Positions 1-5,302 of a stretch of DNA of 5,302 nucleotides are shown piece by piece; positions within the stretch are counted from its first letter, which is position 1; the number at the start of each line of letters is the position of its first letter. This DNA comes from an uncultured Chromatiaceae bacterium (GTDB lineage: Bacteria > Pseudomonadota > Gammaproteobacteria > Enterobacterales > Alteromonadaceae): the NCBI GenBank assembly GCA_946481195.1, contig CAMLNG010000283.1, positions 1 to 5,302 of the forward strand. The letters run 5' to 3'. Position numbers and translations under genes: made by a program. The notes beneath the pieces are model-generated. The model made no database searches and had not been told where the DNA came from. It saw only the letters and a program-made list of their open reading frames with translations.

Positions 1-1274
1 TTTTATTGCTGTGTGAAGATCCGTTGATCTCGCTGCCAATTGGGCAAACCTTAAAAACCTTTGGCCATCAGGTAGAACGCTTTAGTGATTTCAGCGAGTT
101 GCTAAGCTCGGCCGCACTGGATGCACCTGATGTGATCATCGTTGATCTTGATGCGCTGGATGATCAGGCTCAAGCCCTGGCGGCTTTGGGCCGGTTGCGC
201 TGTGCAGAAGCGCAGCCAATTCCGATTTTTGTGCTGTCGTCGGAGGAAGAATTCAGCCATTACCTGCAGGCTGTGCGGGCCGGTGTGCTGGGATATTTCG
301 TTAAACCTCTGAACCCGGCCACGCTGGAGGCCCGCCTGCAAAGGTTGTTGTCGATACGGGAACGCGATGCTTTTCGGGTGCTGATAGTCGATGACGATGT
401 ATTGTTGGCACAGCATTATGCGCTGGTGTTACAAAATGCCGGCTTACGTGCTGAGATCCTGACCAATCCGGCAGAAGTGTTTCAGGGCCTGCGCCGGTTT
501 CATCCTGACGTCATCTTACTTGATGTCAATATGCCGGAATGTTCGGGTCCGGAGTTGGCGCAGACCATCCGGTTGCAGGACGAATGGCTGGGTGTGCCTA
601 TCATCTATTTATCCTCTGAGACTGACAGCGAACGGCAAATGGCGTCGCTGATTAAAGCCGGTGATGACTTCCTGACTAAACCTATCAGTGATAATGCGTT
701 AGTGGTGGCCATTTTTGCCAGGGCTCAGCGCGCCCGGCAGCTGGCTGAAGTGATGACCAAAGACAGTCTGACGGGGCTGTTGCAACATGCCCATATCAAA
801 GAGCGGCTCGGCGCTGAATTGGAGCGGGCGGCGCGGTTGCAGCAAAGTGTCAGTGTGGCGATGCTGGATATCGACCACTTCAAAAAAGTTAATGATTTAT
901 ATGGCCATTTAACCGGCGACCAGGTGATCAGCAGTCTGGCTAATTTATTGCGCCAGCAACTGCGAAAAACGGATCTGATTGGCCGTTATGGTGGTGAAGA
1001 GTTTCTGCTGGTGCTGCCGGAATGTCAGCTGGACAAAGCCTGTCAGGTCGTTAATCAGCTGCGTGAAGCATTTGCCCGTATCCCTTTTGTCAGCAACGGG
1101 CAGACGTTCCACTGCAGTTTCAGCGCCGGCATTACCAGTGGCAGCGACAGCCAGCAGGTCGATGTCGTCGTTGATCACGCCGATCAGGCGTTGTACCAGG
1201 CTAAGGGAGCCGGTCGTAATCAGGTAATTTTATATCAGGCGCCGCTGGAAGATGTGCCGTCCCACTCGTCATGA
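1..1274 (+). CDS. Response regulator with two receiver domains and a GGDEF diguanylate cyclase domain (5' partial)
   Basis: Probable phosphorylation-controlled diguanylate cyclase, making cyclic di-GMP from two GTP in the cytoplasm. The frame is open through the left edge (a Leu codon precedes the TTG at 6) and the first visible residues, LLCEDP, are strand one of a receiver, so the true start lies upstream and the TTG at 6 is not a start. Numbering from that TTG as residue 1: REC1 about 1-115 has the acidic pair E4/D5, phospho-acceptor D47, S78/S79 and K100. REC2 about 123-240 has the VDDD acidic cluster at 128-131, D173 in LLDVNMP and K225 in TKP. The GGDEF domain, about 252-412, has metal-site D288 in LDIDHFKK, the active-site loop GGEEF at 329-333, and an inhibitory RxxD (R320-D323) exactly five residues before it. 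All catalytic residues are present, so activity with product inhibition is expected. No DNA-binding or EAL domain follows. It converges with a sensor kinase 49 bp downstream. The family call is secure; the partner and the signal are not known. Confidence 0.95.
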   Translation, partial: LLLCEDPLISLPIGQTLKTFGHQVERFSDFSELLSSAALDAPDVIIVDLDALDDQAQALAALGRLRCAEAQPIPIFVLSSEEEFSHYLQAVRAGVLGYFVKPLNPATLEARLQRLLSIRERDAFRVLIVDDDVLLAQHYALVLQNAGLRAEILTNPAEVFQGLRRFHPDVILLDVNMPECSGPELAQTIRLQDEWLGVPIIYLSSETDSERQMASLIKAGDDFLTKPISDNALVVAIFARAQRARQLAEVMTKDSLTGLLQHAHIKERLGAELERAARLQQSVSVAMLDIDHFKKVNDLYGHLTGDQVISSLANLLRQQLRKTDLIGRYGGEEFLLVLPECQLDKACQVVNQLREAFARIPFVSNGQTFHCSFSAGITSGSDSQQVDVVVDHADQALYQAKGAGRNQVILYQAPLEDVPSHSS

Positions 1275-1293
1275 CGGCGTTGATCACAGCAAG

Positions 1294-1321
1294 CTGACCG
1301 CAAATCTGCTTTTGCGGTCAG
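1294..1321. terminator. Perfect 11-bp inverted repeat between convergent genes, possible bidirectional terminator
   Basis: CTGACCGCAAA (1294-1304) is perfectly complementary to TTTGCGGTCAG (1311-1321), with a 6-base loop. It starts 19 bp after the stop of the cyclase gene and ends 2 bp before the stop of the kinase gene, the usual place for a shared terminator. Neither strand has a T-run after the stem, so it is not a textbook Rho-independent terminator. It could instead act as a 3'-end stabilising hairpin for both messages or as a protein-binding palindrome. The hairpin is seen directly; the terminator role is inferred from position. Confidence 0.55.
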
Positions 1322-1323
1322 TA

Positions 1324-4092
1324 TCACTGCAGTAAAAAATCCAAATAGAAACAACTGCCTTTGCCAGTCTCGCTGTCAAAACTTATCTGGCCGCCCATCC
1401 GGTTGGTCAGCTCTTTCACAATAGCCAGCCCTAAGCCTGTGCCCCCGCGTTGCCGTGCGTCCACTGCATCTGCCTGAGAAAATTTTTCGAAGATCCGGTC
1501 GCGGAAACTTTCCGGAATACCAGGCCCCTGATCCGCCACGCTGATGCGAAAGCTGTTTTGGATAAGTGTGGTCTTTACTGACACAACAGAACCGGCCGGG
1601 GAAAATTTTGCCGCGTTTGACAGCAGATTGGCCATGATTTGGTGAAAACGCATCGGGTCCAGCGCCAGCACTGCATCTGGCCCCGGCGTCAGTTCAATGC
1701 GGGCACCAAATTTGTCAGCATAAGGCTGATTGTGGCGCACACATTGCTCCAGCAGTTCCCGTACTGCACATTCCTGCAGTTCAAATTGCATTTTGCCGGC
1801 GACCAGTTTATCGATATCCAATAAATCATTGATAAGCTGGGTCAGTTTTTCGCTGTTATCGCCGGCTATCTGTAACATCGGTTGCATCACTTCCGGTAAC
1901 GCACCCAAAGCGCCGCCGCTGAGCAGGCCCAGCGCGCCGGAGATTGCCGTCAGAGGCGTACGCAGTTCGTGGCTGACCATCGACACAAACTGGTTTTTCA
2001 TCTGTTCGACCCGGCGCCGTTCCGTAATGTCCTGAATGATGGACCAGACCTGAGCGGTACCGCTGGCATTCTGGATCAGCACTTCGCTGAGCACGACCGG
2101 GATCTGATGGCCATCAGCATGCTGCAGCTCCAACTCGACCGGGCCGAAACTGGCATGCCCCGTCAGCGCCTGTTGCCGTTGTTCCAGCTGACTGCTGCTG
2201 AACGACAATAACGCCGGCAGCGGCAGGGTTGGCTCGCCATGCAGGCCGGATAACTCACACCACTGCGGGTTCACACTCAGAATGTCGCCGCTGTCGAACT
2301 GGCTGAGTAAAATAGCCAGCGGTGCCAGCTGGTACAAGGATGACAATTTTTGCTCACCGGCACGCAGCGCCAGTTGTACTTCTTTTTGCGCTGTCACATC
2401 CCAGATAAACCCATCGATATACAGCAGTTCACCGCTGCTGTCGTAGATGCCGCGGCCGAGTTCCTGTACCCAACGTATCGAGCCATTGGCGTGCCGGATG
2501 CGGTATTCGACGCTGAATCTGGCCTGATTCTTCAGGTCGCGGTCGACGACTTCGCGCACTAAAGGTAAATCTTCGGCCAGCTGCAGCTCAGCGAAGTTAA
2601 TTTTCTGATTGCGGATAAAACTACGCGCCGGATGACCGGTCAGCTTTTCCACTTCGTCGCTGATAAACAACATGGTCCACTGCGCGTCGTTGATGCAGCG
2701 GTAGACCACGCCTGGCAGGTTTTCCAGCATCGAACGATGGCGCTGTTCACTCAGTAACAAGGCATGATGCAGCTGTTCGAGCTGAGTAATATCAATAGCA
2801 ACACCAAGATAACCGCGTAGTTCACCCTGTTCGGTGCGGATCGCCGAGACACTGAGGCGGACTTGCTTACGTTCGCCTTTTTTGCCGATATAGGTCCATT
2901 GCCGCGTTTCGCTGGTGCCATGCCAAGCTTTGTAGACAAAGACATCAAAACCGTCGATCGGCTGCTGGTATTCGGCGCTGAGCTGCGCCGCGCGGACCCG
3001 GATCTCTTCAGCGTCATGTAGCAACGCCGGTGTAGCGATACCCACGAGCTCCTCGGCTTTATAACCGAGCATCCGCTCAGCCCCCGGATTAAATAACTGG
3101 ATCACGCCATGCACGTCGGTCGAAATCATGGCTGCTTCGGTGGATGAGTCAATAATCGCTTGCAGATATGAACGGGTGCGCTGCATTTCCTGTTGCTGTG
3201 CGCGCTCTTGTGTGATGTCGCGGTGGGTGCCAAACATCAGCAGCGGTTTTTGCTCTTCAGTCCACGCCATGACGCGGCCGACGGCATGGATCCAGACCCA
3301 ATGCCCCTGTTGATGGCGCATACGAAAACGCGCATCAAAAAACGGTGAGCTGCCGTCAAAATGCCGTTCCAATATCTTGTAGGTCGCATCCAAATCTTCC
3401 GGATGGACCCGGCTTTGCCAGATGCTGACGTCGGAATGTTCGACCGGTGCCATACCGAGCATGCTGTACCAGTAAGTGTTATAGACGGTGGTGCCGGTTT
3501 GTACATTCCATTCCCAGGTGCCGATATTGGTGCCGTCGATAATGGCGCCCATTCGGTCCCTTTCCTGTTGCAGGTGCAAGTTTTGCTCGGCACTTTGTTG
3601 TTGCAACAGCCGGCTGTTCATCAGCAGGACTGCCTGATCGGCCAGTTGCAGCAGCGTCCTTTGCTGCACTGCATTTAATTCAAGCGGTTTGGTATCAAAC
3701 ACACACAAAGTGCCAAGTGCCAGTTCGTTTTGCAGCACCAGCGGCGCGCCGGCGTAAAAACGGATGCCGTTGTCACAGGTCACCAGCGGATTGTCGGCTG
3801 TGCGCTGGTCGGTCCGTGCGTCCGGAATATAGGTCAGTTGCTGTGGGGTTAAAATCGCGTGGGAACAAAAGGAATCTTCCCGGCTGTTTTCCTGTTCGCA
3901 AAAGTTAAAGGTACTTTTGAACCATTGCCGGTTACGATCAATCAGAGTCAGAGCGGCGAAGCCGGCACCACTGACATGGGCGGCAATTTCGGTCAGCGCA
4001 TCAAAGGCGGCTTCGGACGGCGTATCTAAAATATGCAGCTGCTGCAGGGCCTGTAGGCGCTCGGCTTCGTTGTGCGGGATCAGTGCCTTCAT
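1324..4092 (-). CDS. Soluble GAF / 4xPAS sensor histidine kinase
   Basis: Cytoplasmic sensor kinase of 922 aa that autophosphorylates on His and passes the phosphate to a response regulator. Order: an N-terminal GAF domain about 20-160 with the NEAERL...LDTP opening typical of GAF-first kinases; a short Q-rich coiled linker 162-181; four PAS-type domains about 183-298, 307-440, 449-572 and 580-695, most ending in a DIT or DVT motif (R291-DIT, AIDIT at 432-436, WDVT at 564-567, QDIT at 687-690); HisKA about 697-765 with H708 in SHELRTP; and an ATPase domain about 808-920 with N box N822/N826, G1 box DQGPGIP at 854-860, F box F868/F871 and G2 box GGTGLGLA at 883-890. I see no transmembrane segment, so the signal is probably intracellular or membrane-permeant. 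There is no C-terminal receiver or Hpt domain, so the receiver is a separate protein; the convergent REC-REC-GGDEF gene is a candidate. ATG is chosen because the GAF family motif begins within the first ten residues; the ribosome site ahead of it is poor. The signal and ligand are unknown. Confidence 0.95.
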   Translation of the reverse strand: MKALIPHNEAERLQALQQLHILDTPSEAAFDALTEIAAHVSGAGFAALTLIDRNRQWFKSTFNFCEQENSREDSFCSHAILTPQQLTYIPDARTDQRTADNPLVTCDNGIRFYAGAPLVLQNELALGTLCVFDTKPLELNAVQQRTLLQLADQAVLLMNSRLLQQQSAEQNLHLQQERDRMGAIIDGTNIGTWEWNVQTGTTVYNTYWYSMLGMAPVEHSDVSIWQSRVHPEDLDATYKILERHFDGSSPFFDARFRMRHQQGHWVWIHAVGRVMAWTEEQKPLLMFGTHRDITQERAQQQEMQRTRSYLQAIIDSSTEAAMISTDVHGVIQLFNPGAERMLGYKAEELVGIATPALLHDAEEIRVRAAQLSAEYQQPIDGFDVFVYKAWHGTSETRQWTYIGKKGERKQVRLSVSAIRTEQGELRGYLGVAIDITQLEQLHHALLLSEQRHRSMLENLPGVVYRCINDAQWTMLFISDEVEKLTGHPARSFIRNQKINFAELQLAEDLPLVREVVDRDLKNQARFSVEYRIRHANGSIRWVQELGRGIYDSSGELLYIDGFIWDVTAQKEVQLALRAGEQKLSSLYQLAPLAILLSQFDSGDILSVNPQWCELSGLHGEPTLPLPALLSFSSSQLEQRQQALTGHASFGPVELELQHADGHQIPVVLSEVLIQNASGTAQVWSIIQDITERRRVEQMKNQFVSMVSHELRTPLTAISGALGLLSGGALGALPEVMQPMLQIAGDNSEKLTQLINDLLDIDKLVAGKMQFELQECAVRELLEQCVRHNQPYADKFGARIELTPGPDAVLALDPMRFHQIMANLLSNAAKFSPAGSVVSVKTTLIQNSFRISVADQGPGIPESFRDRIFEKFSQADAVDARQRGGTGLGLAIVKELTNRMGGQISFDSETGKGSCFYLDFLLQ

Positions 4093-4188
4093 ATCTGTCG
4101 TAAATCAGGGAATGCTGTTCCTAGTGTACGCAGAAAATCCGGCACTGCGATCTTTTTCTGTCGGCTTTTTCTCTGACTTTTTGCTGCG
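4093..4188. other. Intergenic gap with three T5 tracts (A5 on the minus strand)
   Basis: This 96-bp stretch separates the kinase start from the stop of the small membrane protein gene, both on the minus strand. On the plus strand it holds three CTTTTT blocks whose T-runs begin at 4153, 4166 and 4178, that is 12-13 bp apart; on the transcribed minus strand they read as AAAAAG. I see no strong hairpin in it and no convincing -35/-10 pair. It must carry either the kinase promoter or the read-through leader from the upstream gene, and nothing visible decides between them. Confidence 0.4.
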
Positions 4189-4662
4189 TTATTGCCCAGG
4201 ATTGGCGACAGGCTGCGGCGTCTGTTCACTTAACCGCGAGTCCAGCAGTTTGCGCGCCTGCTGTTTTTCCTGTTGCTGTTTGATCCTAAGCAGCGCTGCA
4301 TACAACTGGGCGGCATTAAAAGGCCGGGCCGGGTCGACTAAATCACTGATATCGACCTGCGTGCTTTGCTGTAGTTGCTGTAGTAATTCCAGGTGACGGC
4401 TTTGGATCAGTGTCTGGCGCATATCTGCATCTTCAGTGCCGGCAGTCACCGCATAGCTTTTCATCAATAAATCAATGGTTTCGATATTCTGCGCAGCAGA
4501 TGGTTTTTGCTGCTGTGTGCTCAGCTGAGCTTTTTGTTCTGCCAGCCATTGTTGTTGCAGCTGATAAACTGCTTCGGTGTGCCAGAAATAAAACAGCAGC
4601 GCCGCAGCGCCGATACCAAGACCAAGACCTTGTAAAAATGTTTGTTGGGGAGACGCTGACAC
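4189..4662 (-). CDS. Small glutamine-rich protein with one N-terminal membrane segment, unknown function
   Basis: I do not recognise a family. The predicted product is 157 aa from the GTG at 4662. Residues 9-27 form one hydrophobic segment, with glycines at 12, 14, 16 and 18 followed by AAALLFYFW, which looks like an uncleaved membrane anchor. The rest is soluble, mostly helical-looking and very rich in Gln (about 29 residues, near 18%), with QQQ or QQ clusters suggesting coiled coil around 33-50, 86-98 and 124-135. A Pro-containing tail follows. Few positive charges precede the membrane segment, so I cannot assign topology. Start choice: GTG at 4662 has a GAGG ribosome site at 4669-4672 with a 6-base gap; a TTG two codons upstream (4668) touches that GAGG directly and is less likely. 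The gene sits between dps and the kinase, same strand, 96 bp ahead of the kinase, so co-transcription with the kinase is possible. It is likely a real gene, because its reading frame gives a coherent anchor-plus-helix protein, whereas overlapping frames do not. Confidence 0.75.
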   Translation of the reverse strand: MSASPQQTFLQGLGLGIGAAALLFYFWHTEAVYQLQQQWLAEQKAQLSTQQQKPSAAQNIETIDLLMKSYAVTAGTEDADMRQTLIQSRHLELLQQLQQSTQVDISDLVDPARPFNAAQLYAALLRIKQQQEKQQARKLLDSRLSEQTPQPVANPGQ

Positions 4663-4668
4663 AGACAA

Positions 4669-4672
4669 CCTC
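4669..4672 (-). promoter_or_regulatory. Ribosome binding site (GAGG) that decides the start of the small membrane protein gene
   Basis: On the minus strand the sequence reads TGAGGTTGTCTGTG. GAGG lies 6 bases ahead of the GTG at 4662 and zero bases ahead of the TTG at 4668. Normal spacing favours GTG. The upstream frame closes at a TGA shortly before, so no longer version with a standard start exists. Confidence 0.6.
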
Positions 4673-4718
4673 AGGCAGAACGCGTATCAAAGGCAGACGC
4701 GGATGAAAACAGGCGGTT

Positions 4719-4747
4719 ATCTTCTGTGCTGCGCCGCGCACTGTCAA
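4719..4747 (-). promoter_or_regulatory. Candidate sigma-70 promoter for the small membrane protein gene
   Basis: On the minus strand a perfect -35 consensus, TTGACA, occupies 4742-4747. With a 17-bp spacer the -10 position (4719-4724) reads GAAGAT, only three of six matches to consensus. It sits about 57 bp ahead of the GTG start and directly downstream of the dps terminator hairpin, where a promoter is expected. The strong -35 and weak -10 would fit an activator-dependent or stress promoter, but that is inference. Confidence 0.4.
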
Positions 4748-4773
4748 CCACTGCACTGCAATGGCTCGACAGT
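4740..4773. promoter_or_regulatory. Imperfect dyad overlapping the -35 hexamer, possible operator
   Basis: ACTGTC (4740-4745) pairs with GACAGT (4768-4773), and inside them CCA (4748-4750) pairs with TGG (4762-4764). The right arm as read on the minus strand overlaps the TTGACA -35 hexamer. A regulator bound here would overlap RNA polymerase. It could also be chance or part of RNA structure; I do not match it to a known operator. Confidence 0.3.
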
Positions 4774-4786
4774 TCGCTGAAAATGT

Positions 4787-4819
4787 CGGCAAGGCGCACA
4801 GCAATAGCGCCTGTTGCCG
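4787..4819 (-). terminator. Terminator-like hairpin behind the dps-family gene
   Basis: The outer stem CGGCAA (4787-4792) pairs with TTGCCG (4814-4819). The inner stem GGCGC (4793-4797) pairs with GCGCC (4807-4811), with a 2-base bulge (4812-4813) and a 9-base loop. It begins 8 bp after the dps stop codon. On the minus strand the stem is followed by ACATTTTC, a short imperfect T-run, so termination may be partial. Confidence 0.55.
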
Positions 4820-4827
4820 GTTCGGGA

Positions 4828-5302
4828 TTACTCCGCCAACAGGCTTCTCAGCATCCAGGCGGTTTTTTCGTGCACATTCAGACGCTGTGTCAGCACATCG
4901 GCTGTCGGTTGATCATTGGCTTCGCCGACCAGATCAAACAGGCTGCGCGCGGTGCGGGCTGTGGTCTCCTGCGCATTCACCAGATGCTGTACCATTTCAT
5001 TGGCAGAGGGCACACCTTCAACTTCTTTAATTGACGTCAGTTTGACGAACTCTTTGTATGTGCCGGGTGCCGGGAAACCTAAAGCGCGGATGCGTTCAGC
5101 GATGATATCCAGCGCATTCCATTGTTCGGTGTACTGCGCCATAAACATATTATGCAGGCTGTTAAACTGCGGGCCTGTGACGTTCCAGTGGAAGTTATGC
5201 GTCATCAGGTACAGCGTGTAGCTGTCGGCCAACAAGGCGGATAAGCCTTTGACGATTTTTTCGCGGTGTTCCAGTGAAATGCCAATATCCAGTTGTGCAG
5301 AC
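4828..5302 (-). CDS. dps: Dps-family ferritin-like DNA-protection / iron-storage protein (5' partial)
   Basis: Dps proteins form 12-subunit cages that oxidise Fe(II), usually with hydrogen peroxide, store iron, and in some members coat DNA. The visible part is 157 residues plus a TAA stop, running in frame to the right edge with an open 5' end. E. coli Dps is 167 aa, so probably only a few N-terminal residues are missing; the TTG at 5235 is internal, because helix A begins upstream (SLEHREKIVKGL). Counting from the edge, the ferroxidase region has H38 (FHWNV), H50 (NSLH), D65 and E69 (LDIIAER), matching E. coli H51, H63, D78 and E82 in spacing. The position equivalent to E. coli D67, usually Asp or Glu, is Met54. 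No Lys-rich N-terminal tail is visible (the start reads SAQLDIGISL), so DNA binding through such a tail is doubtful unless the missing residues supply it. Regulation (OxyR or starvation sigma in relatives) cannot be judged, since the promoter lies outside. A hairpin terminator follows. Confidence 0.93.
   Translation of the reverse strand, partial: SAQLDIGISLEHREKIVKGLSALLADSYTLYLMTHNFHWNVTGPQFNSLHNMFMAQYTEQWNALDIIAERIRALGFPAPGTYKEFVKLTSIKEVEGVPSANEMVQHLVNAQETTARTARSLFDLVGEANDQPTADVLTQRLNVHEKTAWMLRSLLAE

Noticed and set aside
6..8. TTG as the start codon of the cyclase gene
   Set aside because: The frame is open upstream to the edge, and the receiver's first strand is already under way at this codon, so the true start is outside the window.
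2751..3017. Minus-strand frame of 88 codons inside the second PAS region of the kinase
   Set aside because: It lies wholly inside an intact, uninterrupted kinase frame and gives low-complexity Ser/Lys/Arg sequence.
4123..4128. TACACT on the minus strand as a -10 element for the kinase
   Set aside because: Only four of six matches to consensus, no -35 better than three of six at a 17-bp spacing, and no exact extended -10 TGn; not strong enough to annotate.
3917..4396. Plus-strand frame of 159 codons across the kinase start and the intergenic gap
   Set aside because: It is antisense to two supported genes, is rich in Cys and Ser as expected of a shadow frame, and has no domain-like pattern.
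4726..4741. Short GTGC...GCAC inverted repeat
   Set aside because: Only a 4-bp outer stem in GC-rich sequence; it is likely chance and overlaps the proposed promoter spacer.
4472..4804. Alternative minus-strand reading frame of 110 codons overlapping the small membrane protein gene
   Set aside because: Its translation is Cys-, Arg- and Ser-rich with no coherent domain, it crosses the promoter region and the edge of the dps hairpin, and the other frame gives a clear anchor-plus-helix protein with a good ribosome site.
4410..5034. Plus-strand frames antisense to the small membrane protein gene and dps
   Set aside because: No recognisable domain or good ribosome site; they mirror the coding bias of the opposite strand.

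Overview
The window looks like chromosomal DNA of a free-living gammaproteobacterium. The evidence is the style of the signalling proteins, the Dps subtype, and a base composition slightly above half G+C by eye. An Alteromonadales or Rheinheimera-like host is my best guess, but it is inferred from protein flavour only and is weak. I see no mobile element, CRISPR array, rRNA or tRNA.

Layout: (1) 1-1274, plus strand, the nearly complete 3' part of a response regulator with two receiver domains and a GGDEF output domain (a probable diguanylate cyclase); its 5' end lies off the left edge. (2) 1275-1323, a 49-bp convergent gap filled largely by a perfect 11-bp inverted repeat. (3) 1324-4092, minus strand, a large soluble sensor histidine kinase, GAF-PAS-PAS-PAS-PAS-HisKA-HATPase, with no receiver domain of its own. 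(4) 4093-4188, an intergenic gap with three T5 tracts. (5) 4189-4662, minus strand, a small glutamine-rich protein with one N-terminal membrane segment and no family I recognise. (6) 4663-4827, an intergenic region with a terminator-like hairpin behind the last gene and a consensus -35 hexamer inside an imperfect dyad. (7) 4828-5302, minus strand, a Dps-family ferritin-like protein lacking only its first few residues at the right edge.

Working together: the kinase has its phospho-acceptor histidine but no receiver, so it must pass phosphate to a separate protein. The convergent neighbour has two receivers with all key residues and a c-di-GMP-synthesising domain, which makes it an obvious but unproven partner. 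A plausible pathway is a cytoplasmic signal sensed by GAF/PAS domains, then phosphorelay to REC-REC-GGDEF, then c-di-GMP. The Dps and the small membrane protein have no evident functional link to that pathway. The novelty here is modest. The points most worth a second look are the orphan Q-rich membrane protein with its dyad-covered promoter, the Met in place of an acidic residue at the Dps ferroxidase site, and the kinase/cyclase pairing.
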